Source: Streptomyces sp. NBC_00483 (GTDB lineage: Bacteria; Actinomycetota; Actinomycetes; Streptomycetales; Streptomycetaceae). Taken from it: a stretch of DNA of 64,000 nt. The stretch is from positions 6,944,001-7,008,000 of the forward strand of contig NZ_CP107880.1 in the NCBI RefSeq assembly GCF_036013745.1, given 5' to 3'. Every line of letters begins with the position of its first letter. The stretch's first letter is position 1. The translations under genes were made by a program, and so were the position numbers. Shown piece after piece: positions 16,759 through 25,869 of this stretch. A model generated the notes under the pieces. That model was given only the letters and a program-made list of their open reading frames with translations. It had not been told where the DNA came from and made no database searches.

Positions 16759-17445
16759 ATGAGACTGCTTCTCGTCGAGGACGACGACCACGTGGCCGGT
16801 GCCCTTTCGGCGGTCCTTTCCCGGCACGGCTTCGAGGTCCAGCACGCGCGCAGCGGTGAAGAGGCCCTGCAGGCGCTGGTGCCCGAGGCGGACGCCTTCG
16901 GTGTCGTGCTGCTCGACCTGGGCCTGCCCGACCTGGACGGCTACGAGGTGTGCGGCAGGATCCGCAAGCGCACCACGACGCCCGTGATCATGGTGACCGC
17001 GCGCGCGGACGTACGGTCACGCATCCATGGGCTCAACCTCGGTGCGGACGACTACGTAGTGAAGCCGTACGACATAGGAGAGCTGCTCGCCCGCATCCAT
17101 GCGGTGAGCCGCCGTACGGTGCAGGAGGAACCCGCCGCCGCCGTCGACCACGAGGTGCAGTTCGGGGACGTCAGCATCGATCTGCCCACCCGTAAGGTCG
17201 CGGTCGCGGGAGAGGTGGTTCAACTCACCCGCAAGGAGTTCGACTTGCTCGCCCTCCTGGCGCAGCGTCCGGGCGTCGTCTTCCGTAGGGAGCAGATCAT
17301 CAGCGAGGTGTGGCGGACCAGCTGGGAGGGCACGGGGCGCACCCTGGAGGTGCATGTCGCCTCGCTGCGCTCCAAGTTGCGCATGCCCACGCTCATCGAG
17401 ACCGTGCGGGGAGTCGGTTACCGGCTCGTCGCCCCGGCCGCGTAA
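16759..17445 (+). CDS. OmpR/PhoB-type response regulator
   Basis: The 228-residue protein has a receiver domain with acidic pocket VEDDD, phospho-acceptor D53 in LLDLGLPDLDG and the switch lysine in VVKPYD. A winged-helix DNA-binding domain follows (from VQLTRKEFDLLALL to TVRGVGYRLV). It partners with the kinase gene 21 bases downstream. Its position opposite gluA and the direct repeats between them suggest control of glutamate uptake and of itself, which is inference. Confidence 0.93.
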   Translation: MRLLLVEDDDHVAGALSAVLSRHGFEVQHARSGEEALQALVPEADAFGVVLLDLGLPDLDGYEVCGRIRKRTTTPVIMVTARADVRSRIHGLNLGADDYVVKPYDIGELLARIHAVSRRTVQEEPAAAVDHEVQFGDVSIDLPTRKVAVAGEVVQLTRKEFDLLALLAQRPGVVFRREQIISEVWRTSWEGTGRTLEVHVASLRSKLRMPTLIETVRGVGYRLVAPAA

Positions 17446-17466
17446 CAGAAGCCGTAGAGTCCTGGC

Positions 17467-18981
17467 GTGCGAGCCCGCCTGCTTCCCCTGCTCATCGTCC
17501 TCATGGCGGGCGTGCTGCTCGCACTCGGTTTTCCGCTGGCCGTGAGCGTGGCCTCCGCCCAGCAGCAGAAGGTGGTCGTCGACCGCATCGACGACACCGC
17601 GCGCTTCGCTTCCCTCGCACAGTTCGTGACCACGCGCCCGGACAAGGCGAGCAAGGGCGAGAAGCTGGTGAGCGACGAGCGACAGCAGACGCTGCGCACC
17701 GAACTCGCCCGCTACCACGAGGTGTACGGAATCAAGGCGGGCGTCTTCTACCGGGACGAGGAGCCCATGGGGCGCGCGCCCCACGACTTCCGGGTGCCGC
17801 CGCCGGGCTCCGACGGTGTGCTGCGCGCCGCGTTCGACGAGGCGCTGTACTCGCGCGGCAGCCACGATCCGCCGCAGGTGTGGCCGTGGCAGCAGGGCCG
17901 GCTCGTCGTCGCGTCGCCCGTCATCCGGGACGGTGATGTCGTCGCGGTCGTGGTCACCGAGTCGCCGACCGGCGCGATGCGGAGCAAGACACTGCGTGGC
18001 TGGCTGGTCATCGGAGCCGGCGAGGTGGCCGCGATGCTGCTCTCCGTGGGCGCCGCACTGCGGCTGACCGGCTGGGTGCTCCGCCCTGTACGGGTCCTGG
18101 ACGCGACGACCCACGACATCGCCACGGGGCGACTGAAGTCGCGGGTCGCGGCGGCCGGCGGCCCGCCGGAACTCCGGCGCCTGGCTCGGTCGTTCAATGA
18201 GATGGCGGACAACGTCGAGGACGTGCTCGAGCAGCAGCGCGCCTTCGTCGCCGACGCCTCGCACCAACTGCGCAACCCGCTCGCCGCCCTGATGCTGCGC
18301 ATCGACGTACTGGCGCTCGAACTGCCGGAGGGGAACGAGGAGATCGGGTCGGTGAAGACCGAGGGCAAGCGCCTCGGCCGGGTCCTCGACGACCTGCTCG
18401 ACCTGGCCCTGGCCGAGCACGCCGCCGCGGATCTTCAGCTCACCGACATCGGCGAGCTGGCCGCCGAGCGGGTGGAGGCCTGGCGCCCGCTGGCGGACGA
18501 GAAGGGCGTACGACTCGTGGCCAACTGCCCCGCGGTGACGGGCTGGGCCGACCCGGTAGCGCTGTCCAGCGCCCTGGACGCGGTGGTGGACAACGCCCTG
18601 AAGTTCACGCCCGAGGGTGAGCAGGTGACCGTCACGGCCGAGGCCACCGGCGACGCGACGGTGATCGAGGTCGCGGACGGCGGGCCGGGCCTGAGCGAGG
18701 AGGAACTCGCCCGGATCGGTGACCGGTTCTGGCGCAGTGGACGGCACCAGAACATCAAGGGCTCGGGCCTCGGCCTGTCCATCTCGCGGGCGCTGCTGAC
18801 GGCGGGCGGCGGCTCCCTCGGATACGCGCGGCGGGAACCGCACGGCCTGGAGGTGACGCTGCGGGTGCCCAGGACGGCGCCGGTGCCGGTCCAGGGGGTC
18901 GCGGAGGCGGGCGACGGGGCCAGCCGCGGGGAGAACGGTTCAGGCCGGGAGACGGCCGCTCAGGGCTTGACCGAGCGGTAG
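17467..18981 (+). CDS. Sensor histidine kinase
   Basis: The 504-residue membrane kinase has a signal/TM helix at residues 5-27, an extracytoplasmic sensor of about 150 residues, TM2 at about 180-202, HAMP, an H box DASHQLRNP with H266, and the N, G1 and G2 boxes of the ATPase domain (VVDNALKF, VADGGPG, GSGLGLSI). The C-terminal 40 residues are unstructured. A TAGAGT element at 17455-17460 ends six bases before the GTG, so a separate leaderless transcript is possible. The 3' end overlaps the converging TAXI gene by 22 bases. Confidence 0.92.
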   Translation: MRARLLPLLIVLMAGVLLALGFPLAVSVASAQQQKVVVDRIDDTARFASLAQFVTTRPDKASKGEKLVSDERQQTLRTELARYHEVYGIKAGVFYRDEEPMGRAPHDFRVPPPGSDGVLRAAFDEALYSRGSHDPPQVWPWQQGRLVVASPVIRDGDVVAVVVTESPTGAMRSKTLRGWLVIGAGEVAAMLLSVGAALRLTGWVLRPVRVLDATTHDIATGRLKSRVAAAGGPPELRRLARSFNEMADNVEDVLEQQRAFVADASHQLRNPLAALMLRIDVLALELPEGNEEIGSVKTEGKRLGRVLDDLLDLALAEHAAADLQLTDIGELAAERVEAWRPLADEKGVRLVANCPAVTGWADPVALSSALDAVVDNALKFTPEGEQVTVTAEATGDATVIEVADGGPGLSEEELARIGDRFWRSGRHQNIKGSGLGLSISRALLTAGGGSLGYARREPHGLEVTLRVPRTAPVPVQGVAEAGDGASRGENGSGRETAAQGLTER

Positions 18982-19955
18982 TAGCGGCGCGCGCCCTCGT
19001 GGAGCGTGAGCGGGTTCGTGTAGACGGCCGTTCTGAGGTCGACGAGCTGGGCCGCGTGCACCTGCGCCCCGATGTGGTCGCGGCTGTCGATGACGGTACG
19101 GGTGACCGCCTCGGTCAGCTCCGGGTCCACCCGGTCGGTCGTCACCAGCAGGTTCGAAACCGCCAACGTGTTGACGGGCGCGCCTTGTTGGGCCGCCGGG
19201 TAGGCGTCGGCGGGCATCACGGCGGCCCGGTAGTAGCGCGAGTAGCCGCCCATGGCGTGCAGTTTGTCGACCAGCGAGCCGAGTTCGACGAGCCGGATGG
19301 GGGCCTCCTCGGACAGGTTCCGTACGTGGTTGGTGGGCAGGCCCCCGGACCAGAAGAACGCGTCGATCTCGCCCGACTCCAGGGCGCGCGGCATGGCGTC
19401 TATGCCGATGCCCACCTCGGTGACGTCCTTGCGGACGTCGAGCCCCGCCGCCTTCAGGATCCGCTCGGCGATCAGCCGCACCCCCGAGCTCCGACCGCCC
19501 ACCGCCACCTTCATGCCGCGCAGGTCGGCGACCTTGCGCACGGATGAGGACCGCTTCACGACGAGCTGCATGTAGTCGTCGTAGAGGCGGGCGCAGCCGC
19601 GCAGCCGGTCCGCGCCGGGCTGGCCCTCGGACTGGTACTTGGCGACCGCGTCAGCCGCGGCGATGGTGAAGTCCGCCTTTCCGGTGGCCACGCGCTGCAC
19701 GTTCTCCCAGGAGCCCTGGCTGCCGGTGAGGGTGACGCCCAGGTCGGGCAGGTCGCGGTCCACGGCACGCTTGAGGAGCTTGCCGTACCTCTCGTAGACG
19801 CCCGTGCGCGCGCCGGTACTGAAGGTCACCTGGCCCCGGGGTGACTGCTCACCGAACGGAAGCAGCCACCACAACAGCAGGCCGAACACCACGAGTCCGG
19901 CCACGGAACCCATGAGGGCGCTGCGGCGGGTCACGCGGAGGGGCGGCTGCGGCAT
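18960..19955 (-). CDS. TAXI-family solute-binding protein
   Basis: The 331-residue protein has an N-terminal membrane anchor (about residues 13-32) and a TRAP-associated extracytoplasmic immunogenic (TAXI) fold: VTFSTGARTGVYERYGK at the start, a SGVRLIAERIL loop, and the C-terminal TRRTVIDSRD-like region. TAXI proteins normally feed a DctQM-type permease in uptake of small carboxylates such as glutamate. No permease gene is nearby. ATG at 19955 gives the membrane anchor; upstream frame is not conserved-looking. It lies tail-to-tail with the sensor kinase, overlapping by 22 bases. Confidence 0.85.
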   Translation of the reverse strand: MPQPPLRVTRRSALMGSVAGLVVFGLLLWWLLPFGEQSPRGQVTFSTGARTGVYERYGKLLKRAVDRDLPDLGVTLTGSQGSWENVQRVATGKADFTIAAADAVAKYQSEGQPGADRLRGCARLYDDYMQLVVKRSSSVRKVADLRGMKVAVGGRSSGVRLIAERILKAAGLDVRKDVTEVGIGIDAMPRALESGEIDAFFWSGGLPTNHVRNLSEEAPIRLVELGSLVDKLHAMGGYSRYYRAAVMPADAYPAAQQGAPVNTLAVSNLLVTTDRVDPELTEAVTRTVIDSRDHIGAQVHAAQLVDLRTAVYTNPLTLHEGARRYYRSVKP

Positions 19956-20100
19956 GGCGTGATCCTGCCAGCTGGGGGCGCGCGGTGGCCAGGTTCGGAA
20001 CGTCCCCTTGTGGTCACGTTCGGTGACGTCGTTGCCACGGCGTCGGGAGGACGAGGACGGCGCCACAGAACCACTCCGGGAACCCCATACCCTTGTTGTC

Positions 20101-21633
20101 ATGAGCAGCAGCGACCCGCGTCCGGCCGTGGACGACCGTTCACCCGAGCACCCGAAGACCTACGAAGTGCGCACCTACGGGTGCCAGATGAACGTCCACG
20201 ACTCCGAGCGCCTGTCGGGTCTCCTGGAAGGCGCGGGTTATGTGCGTGCCCCCGAGGGCTCCGACGGCGACGCCGACGTCGTGGTCTTCAACACGTGCGC
20301 GGTGCGGGAGAACGCTGACAACAAGCTCTACGGCAACCTCGGCCACCTCGCCCCCAAGAAGGCGGAGCGTCCGGGCATGCAGATCGCCGTGGGCGGCTGC
20401 CTCGCCCAGAAGGACCGCGACACCATCGTGAAGAAGGCGCCCTGGGTGGACGTCGTCTTCGGCACGCACAACATCGGCAAGCTGCCCGTCCTCCTGGAGC
20501 GCGCCCGCGTCCAGGAGGACGCCCAGGTCGAGATCGCCGAGTCCCTGGAGGCGTTCCCCTCCACGCTGCCCACCCGCCGCGAGAGCGCGTACGCGGCCTG
20601 GGTCTCCATCTCGGTCGGCTGCAACAACACCTGCACCTTCTGCATCGTCCCGGCGCTGCGCGGCAAGGAGAAGGACCGCAGGACCGGCGACATCCTCGCG
20701 GAGATCGAGGCCCTGGTCGGCGAGGGCGTCTCCGAGATCACGCTGCTCGGCCAGAACGTCAACGCCTACGGGAGCGACATCGGCGACCGCGAGGCCTTCA
20801 GCAAGCTGCTGCGCGCGTGTGGTGGCATCGAGGGCCTGGAGCGCGTGCGCTTCACGTCCCCGCACCCGCGCGACTTCACGGACGACGTGATCGCCGCCAT
20901 GGCCGAGACCCCGAACGTGATGCCGCAGCTGCACATGCCGCTGCAGTCCGGCTCGGACACGGTCCTGAAGGCGATGCGCCGCTCGTACCGTCAGGAGCGG
21001 TTCCTGAACATCATCGAGAAGGTCCGCGAGGCCATGCCGCACGCGGCCATCACGACCGACATCATCGTGGGCTTCCCCGGCGAGACCGAGGAGGACTTCG
21101 AGCAGACGATGCACGTCGTGCGCGAGGCCCGCTTCGCGCAGGCCTTCACCTTCCAGTACTCCAAGCGCCCGGGGACCCCGGCCGCGACCATGGAGGGCCA
21201 GATCCCCAAGAAGGTCGTGCAGGCCCGCTACGAGCGCCTCGTCGCCCTCCAGGAGGAGATCTCCTGGGAGGAGAACAAGAAGCAGATCGGCCGCACCGTG
21301 GATCTCATGGTCGCCGAGGGCGAGGGCCGCAAGAACGGCGCCACCCACCGCCTCTCCGGCCGCGCCCCCGACAACCGCCTCGTGCACTTCACCAAGCCCG
21401 AGGCCGAGGTGCGCCCCGGCGACGTAGTGACCGTCGAGATCACGTACGCCGCCCCGCACCACCTGCTCGCCGAGGGCGACGTCCTGAACGTGCGCCGCAC
21501 GCGCGCGGGTGACGCGTGGGAAAAGCGCAACCAGGAGGAGCAGGACAAGAAGCAGGGCGTGCTGCTCGGCCTCCCCAAGATCGGCGTTCCCGAGCCGCTG
21601 CCCGCGGTGACCGGCGGCTGCGCCGTCGACTGA
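20101..21633 (+). CDS. miaB: tRNA-2-methylthio-N6-dimethylallyladenosine synthase MiaB
   Basis: This is a 510-residue radical-SAM methylthiotransferase. The N-terminal cluster cysteines are in [16 protein letters not shown] and VGGCLAQ; the radical-SAM motif is CNNTCTFC; a TRAM domain is at the C-terminus. It adds the 2-methylthio group to i6A37 of tRNAs, following MiaA, encoded 1.6 kb downstream. The start ATG at 20101 is preceded by TACCCT at 20088-20093 seven bases upstream, consistent with a leaderless mRNA. Confidence 0.96.
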   Translation: MSSSDPRPAVDDRSPEHPKTYEVRTYGCQMNVHDSERLSGLLEGAGYVRAPEGSDGDADVVVFNTCAVRENADNKLYGNLGHLAPKKAERPGMQIAVGGCLAQKDRDTIVKKAPWVDVVFGTHNIGKLPVLLERARVQEDAQVEIAESLEAFPSTLPTRRESAYAAWVSISVGCNNTCTFCIVPALRGKEKDRRTGDILAEIEALVGEGVSEITLLGQNVNAYGSDIGDREAFSKLLRACGGIEGLERVRFTSPHPRDFTDDVIAAMAETPNVMPQLHMPLQSGSDTVLKAMRRSYRQERFLNIIEKVREAMPHAAITTDIIVGFPGETEEDFEQTMHVVREARFAQAFTFQYSKRPGTPAATMEGQIPKKVVQARYERLVALQEEISWEENKKQIGRTVDLMVAEGEGRKNGATHRLSGRAPDNRLVHFTKPEAEVRPGDVVTVEITYAAPHHLLAEGDVLNVRRTRAGDAWEKRNQEEQDKKQGVLLGLPKIGVPEPLPAVTGGCAVD

Positions 21634-21703
21634 CCGGCCTCGCCTCCTCGGGGAGTGCGGCCGACTTTCCGGTGCACGGTGGGCGCGCAGTAGGCTGCCG
21701 ATC

Positions 21704-22420
21704 ATGCTTGTCGCCGCTGCCGCCTGCCCGTGCCCGCCCCTGCTCGTGCCCGACGTCGCCGCGGGCGCGGCCCCGGAACTGGACGCCGCGCGCGCGGCCA
21801 GTGACGAGGCGATCGCGGCGCTGCTCGCGGCGGAGCCCGACCTGGTGTGGGTCATCGGCGAGGGCCCGCGCACGGGCATCCACGAGCCGGGCGCCCGCGG
21901 CTCCTTCCGCCCCTTCGGAGTCGACCTCGATGTGCACCTGGGCGCGGCGCCGTCCGAGCCCGTCGAGGCGACGCTCCCGCCGTCCCTCTCCGTAGGCGCG
22001 TGGCTGCTCGCGCGCGCGGGATGGACCGGTGCGGTGCGCGGCTACGAGGTGGCGGGCGACGGCTCGGCGTCCGCCCAAGCCGACGGTGCGTTCCACCTCG
22101 CCGAGGGCAGGACCGGAGCGGAGCGCGTCGCGTTCCTCGTCATGGGCGACGGCACGGCCTGCCGCACGCTGAAGGCCCCCGGCTACCTGGACGAGCGCGC
22201 CGAGGGCGTGGACGCGGCCATCGCCGCGGCACTGCGCGACCTCGACGTCGACGGCACGCTCGCGAACCTCGACGCCGACCTCGCCCGCGAACTGAAGATC
22301 TCCGGACGCGCCCCGTGGCAGCTCCTCAGCGCCGCCTGGGACAAGCGGGAGGGCACGGGCCGTCTCCTGTACGAGGACGCTCCCTACGGAGTGGGCTACT
22401 TCGTGGCGTCCTGGACCTAG
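21704..22420 (+). CDS. Class III extradiol dioxygenase subunit B-like protein
   Basis: The 238-residue protein starts MLVAAAACPCPPLLVPDVA and ends PYGVGYFVASW, matching an actinobacterial family with the fold of LigB-type extradiol dioxygenases, always found beside miaA/miaB. Clear catalytic ring-cleavage evidence is lacking. TAGGCT at 21691-21696 ends seven bases before the ATG, so the mRNA is probably leaderless. A very strong hairpin follows the gene. Confidence 0.8.
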   Translation: MLVAAAACPCPPLLVPDVAAGAAPELDAARAASDEAIAALLAAEPDLVWVIGEGPRTGIHEPGARGSFRPFGVDLDVHLGAAPSEPVEATLPPSLSVGAWLLARAGWTGAVRGYEVAGDGSASAQADGAFHLAEGRTGAERVAFLVMGDGTACRTLKAPGYLDERAEGVDAAIAAALRDLDVDGTLANLDADLARELKISGRAPWQLLSAAWDKREGTGRLLYEDAPYGVGYFVASWT

Positions 22421-22427
22421 CGCGAAA

Positions 22428-22494
22428 CGCCCCCACAGACGGCGACGGCCGCGAAACCCAAAGGGTTTCGCGGCCGTCGCCGTCTGTGGGGGCG
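22428..22494. terminator. 32-bp perfect inverted-repeat terminator
   Basis: Arms 22428-22459 and 22463-22494 are perfectly complementary over 32 bases with a 3-base loop (AAA). It separates two converging genes, starting 8 bases after one stop and ending 7 bases before the other. No T tract is present. Confidence 0.9.
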
Positions 22495-22501
22495 CTCGGG
22501 G

Positions 22502-22786
22502 TCACGACGCCGCGGAAGGGGGCGACGGCGGGGTGTTCCCGTCGTCGGTGTCCTTGGCGTTCTCGGCGTTCTTGCCTTCCGTCGCGGACATCCTGTCGAC
22601 AGCGTCCTTGGCCTTGGCCGTGCCCATCTGGATCTTGTCGCTGTACTTGCCCTTGGTCTTCTCGTCGACCATCCGGCCGGCCTTGTCCAAGCCCTGGTCG
22701 ATCTTGTCCCCGTGCTGCTGCGCGAGGTCCGAGACCTTGTTCCTGGCGGGGCCGAACCTGGCCTTCAACGAGTCGATGATGCCCAT
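22502..22786 (-). CDS. Rv0909-family antitoxin-like protein
   Basis: This 94-residue hydrophilic protein (MGIIDSLKARFGPARNKVSDLAQQHGDKIDQGLDKAG) matches the small actinobacterial family named after the M. tuberculosis Rv0909 antitoxin. In Streptomyces these are usually solitary and their antitoxin role is unproven. The tail is Asp/Pro/Ser-rich. Its neighbour, 32 bases upstream, is a short acidic protein and not a recognisable Rv0910-type toxin. Confidence 0.75.
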   Translation of the reverse strand: MGIIDSLKARFGPARNKVSDLAQQHGDKIDQGLDKAGRMVDEKTKGKYSDKIQMGTAKAKDAVDRMSATEGKNAENAKDTDDGNTPPSPPSAAS

Positions 22787-22818
22787 CGCTGCACCTTCCG
22801 TCGCACCGAACTCTGGAG

Positions 22819-23097
22819 CTACTTGCGGGCGGCCTCACCGGCCTCGTTGTCCGCGGCCTGCTCCGCGGACTGCTGCTTCGGGATCTCCACGCCCTCCGCC
22901 ACGGCGGTCTCCGCCGGCTCGCCGTCGGCTGCGGCCTCCGTGGCCTCCTGCTCCCCGGTGGGAGCCGCGGCGGCCTCGGTGGACTCCTCGGCGTCCGCCA
23001 CCTCCGGAGCGGCCGTCAGGGTGGCGGCCTGCGGCTCGGCGGTTGACGCCTCCTCCGCAGCATTGGCCTTCCGGCGAAACCTGGCAAAAACGCCCAT
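22819..23097 (-). CDS. Small Ala/Glu-rich conserved hypothetical protein
   Basis: This 92-residue protein has a basic start (MGVFARFRRKA) followed by a long acidic, Ala/Glu/Thr-rich and probably disordered region. It is in a likely operon with the Rv0909-like gene. No domain is recognised. The low-complexity sequence has normal Streptomyces codon use, so it is probably translated. Confidence 0.6.
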   Translation of the reverse strand: MGVFARFRRKANAAEEASTAEPQAATLTAAPEVADAEESTEAAAAPTGEQEATEAAADGEPAETAVAEGVEIPKQQSAEQAADNEAGEAARK

Positions 23098-23279
23098 GTC
23101 AACTCCATACGGTACTCGTGTGGGCGAAATCCCGCCCTACCCGGTGCGTCCCATTGCGGCGACCGGGGCGCCGGCTCTCGAAACCGGCGGCTGGAACCTC
23201 GCAACAGGCAACGAACCCGAACCTGTGGCGTCACGTCGCTCATTCGTGAACAGGTGCCCGGGTTTGCGAGACTGGGGCG

Positions 23280-24218
23280 GTGAGTAGCGCAGCTCCCGCC
23301 CCGCGGGTCATCGCCGTCGTCGGGCCGACCGCGGCAGGAAAGTCAGATCTAGGCGTGTTCCTCGCCAAGGAACTCGGCGGCGAGGTGGTCAACGCCGACT
23401 CCATGCAGCTGTACCGGGGGATGGACATCGGTACCGCGAAGCTGACGCCCGAGGAGCGCGACGGGGTGCCGCACCACCTCCTGGACATCTGGGATGTCAC
23501 GGAGGCCGCCAGCGTCGCCGACTACCAGCGCCTCGCCCGCGCGGAGATCGACCGGCTGCTCGCGGCGGGCCGCTGGCCCGTCCTCGTCGGTGGATCAGGG
23601 CTCTACGTAAGGGGCGCCGTCGACAAGATGGAGTTCCCCGGCACCGACCCCGAGGTCCGCGCCCGCCTGGAGGACGAGCTCCGGCTGCGCGGCTCCGGCG
23701 CCCTGCACGCGCGGCTCGCCGCCGCCGACCCGGAGGCCGCCACGGCGATCCTGCCGAGCAACGGCCGACGCATCGTCCGCGCCCTGGAGGTCATCGAGAT
23801 CACCGGCAAGCCGTTCACCGCCAACCTGCCGGGACACGACTCCGTCTACGACACCGTCCAGATCGGCGTGGACGTGGGGCGTCCCGAACTCGACGAACGC
23901 ATCGCCACGCGCGTGGACCGTATGTGGGAGGCGGGTCTCGTCGAGGAGGTGCGCGCGCTGGAGTCCCAGGGGCTGCGCGAGGGGCGTACCGCGTCGCGTG
24001 CCCTCGGCTACCAGCAGGTGCTCGGGGCGCTCGCCGGCGAGTGCACGCTGGACGAGGCGCGCGCGGAGACCGTCCGCGCCACCAAGCGCTTCGCGCGCCG
24101 CCAGGACTCGTGGTTCCGGCGCGACCCACGGGTGCATTGGCTCAGTGGGGCCGTGGCGGAACGCGGGGAACTCCCGGCTCGCGCAATGTCGTTGGTCGAA
24201 CGACCGGTTACAGCCTGA
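23280..24218 (+). CDS. miaA: tRNA dimethylallyltransferase MiaA
   Basis: The 312-residue enzyme has the P-loop GPTAAGKSDL, the substrate motif NADSMQLYRGMDIGTAK and the C-terminal RRQDSWFRRD motif. It transfers the dimethylallyl group to A37 of tRNAs reading U-starting codons, the substrate for MiaB. It starts with GTG. The order miaB, LigB-like gene, miaA, dapF is typical of Streptomyces. Confidence 0.96.
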   Translation: MSSAAPAPRVIAVVGPTAAGKSDLGVFLAKELGGEVVNADSMQLYRGMDIGTAKLTPEERDGVPHHLLDIWDVTEAASVADYQRLARAEIDRLLAAGRWPVLVGGSGLYVRGAVDKMEFPGTDPEVRARLEDELRLRGSGALHARLAAADPEAATAILPSNGRRIVRALEVIEITGKPFTANLPGHDSVYDTVQIGVDVGRPELDERIATRVDRMWEAGLVEEVRALESQGLREGRTASRALGYQQVLGALAGECTLDEARAETVRATKRFARRQDSWFRRDPRVHWLSGAVAERGELPARAMSLVERPVTA

Positions 24219-24325
24219 TCACGTGATGGCATCGGGACGCTCCGCCCGTCATCGCGGCCTCTATGGGCGTGCCATCATCGACCATCGATCGACCAGTGGA
24301 GTCCGAAGTGGGAGGGCGCGTGGCG

Positions 24326-24793
24326 ATGGAGGCCGGCCCTCGTGACACCGCACCAGGCGGAGAGCAGCTCAGTACCGATGGTCCTGAGGCGACCGCCGAC
24401 GGCGTGATCGCCGACGGCCCGACCGCGGAGGAACTCGCCGCGCAGGACGAGGGCCAAGAGGTCGAGGTCGAGCTGCGCCCGCAGCGCAGGCTCCGCATCT
24501 GGCAGCTGGCACCCATCGTGATGCTGGCCGCGATCGGCTCCCTGATGTTCGCGTTCCCGCTGTTCTTCGAGTTCGGCGACGGCGGCGCGGTCGTGGCGAT
24601 GCTCGGCCTCCTGATCAGCTCCTGCGCCGCGGGCTGGGGCATGATGGCGGCCCGCAGGGTGGGCTACACGCTGCCGGGACTGCCGCCGCGCGGTTCGGGC
24701 CGCTGGCCGGACTGGCGGGTCGTGGGCGCGTACGTCGTCGTGGTCGCGGCCGTCGCGGTGCTCGCCGTGTGGCGCGTGGCACGCCTGCGCTGA
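24326..24793 (+). CDS. Small integral membrane protein, function unknown
   Basis: The 155-residue protein has an acidic N-terminal 60 residues, then three hydrophobic helices (starting near LRIWQLAPIVMLAAIGSLMF, a second at GGAVVAMLGLLISSCAAGW, and a third at VVGAYVVVVAAVAVLAVW). ATG at 24326 was chosen because GGAGGG lies nine bases upstream; the in-frame GTG at 24320 is only three bases from that site. It sits between miaA and dapF. Confidence 0.75.
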   Translation: MEAGPRDTAPGGEQLSTDGPEATADGVIADGPTAEELAAQDEGQEVEVELRPQRRLRIWQLAPIVMLAAIGSLMFAFPLFFEFGDGGAVVAMLGLLISSCAAGWGMMAARRVGYTLPGLPPRGSGRWPDWRVVGAYVVVVAAVAVLAVWRVARLR

Positions 24794-24860
24794 CCGTGCT
24801 CCGCACCCCTGGCGGCACTCCGCCGACCAGGTTGTCGCACCGATCTCGTACGATCGAGAA

Positions 24861-25730
24861 ATGAGCACTTTCCTCAAGGGTCACGGGACCGAGAACGACT
24901 TCGTGATCATCCCGGACCCGGAGAACGCCATCGCGCTCTCGCCGACCGCCGTCGCCGCACTGTGCGACCGTCGGGCCGGCATCGGGGGCGACGGCGTGCT
25001 CCATGTCGTGCGCAGTGCCGCGCACCCCGAGGCGCGGCACATGGCCGACGAGGCAGAGTGGTTCATGGACTACCGCAATGGCGACGGCTCGGTGGCCGAG
25101 ATGTGCGGCAACGGAGTGCGGGTCTTCGCCCGCTACCTCCAGCACGCGGGACACGTCGGCGAGGGAGACCTCGCCGTGGCCACCCGGGGCGGCGTCAAGG
25201 CGGTCCACATCGACAAGGAAGGCCTGATCACGGTCGGCATGGGCAGGGCGACGCTCCCCGAGGGCGACGTCACGGTCAGTGTCGACGGGCGGACCTGGCC
25301 CGCGACGAACGTGAACATGGGGAACCCGCACGCGGTGGCCTTCGTGGCCGACCTCGCGCACGCGGGCGCCCTGTACGACGCGCCCCCCTTCGCACCGGCG
25401 AACGCGTACCCGGAGGGTGTGAACGTCGAGTTCGTCGTCGACCGAGGCCCTCGGCACGTGGCCATGCGCGTGCACGAGAGGGGCTCGGGCGAGACCCGCT
25501 CCTGCGGCACCGGCGCCTGCGCCGTGGCCGTCGCGACCGCCCGCAGGGACGGCCTGGACCCGGCTGTGACCGGGGCCCCTGTCACGTACGAGATCGATCT
25601 GCCCGGAGGCAGGCTGACGATCACCGAGCGTGCGGACGGCGAGATCGAGATGACCGGTCCCGCCGTGATCGTCGCGGAAGGTCGGCTCGACACCGACTGG
25701 TTCGCGGCAGTCGAAACCGTAAACCAGTGA
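24861..25730 (+). CDS. dapF: Diaminopimelate epimerase DapF
   Basis: The 289-residue enzyme has the two catalytic cysteines in the motifs AEMCGNGVRVF and SCGTGACAVAVA. It converts LL- to meso-diaminopimelate for lysine and peptidoglycan; Streptomyces peptidoglycan uses the LL form, so the meso product mainly serves lysine synthesis. TACGAT at 24849-24854 ends six bases before the ATG, consistent with a leaderless transcript. Confidence 0.96.
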   Translation: MSTFLKGHGTENDFVIIPDPENAIALSPTAVAALCDRRAGIGGDGVLHVVRSAAHPEARHMADEAEWFMDYRNGDGSVAEMCGNGVRVFARYLQHAGHVGEGDLAVATRGGVKAVHIDKEGLITVGMGRATLPEGDVTVSVDGRTWPATNVNMGNPHAVAFVADLAHAGALYDAPPFAPANAYPEGVNVEFVVDRGPRHVAMRVHERGSGETRSCGTGACAVAVATARRDGLDPAVTGAPVTYEIDLPGGRLTITERADGEIEMTGPAVIVAEGRLDTDWFAAVETVNQ

Positions 25731-25869
25731 ACCTTCGCTCGAATGGGTGATCCGTTTCACGCTCGGCGAGAGCGGGACTGCGCCACGTGATGGGCTCGGT
25801 AGCATCAAGCACCGGTCCGGACGGGTGCCGCCGCCAGCCCGCCGCCGGTCGACAAAGCCGGAGGTGCTC

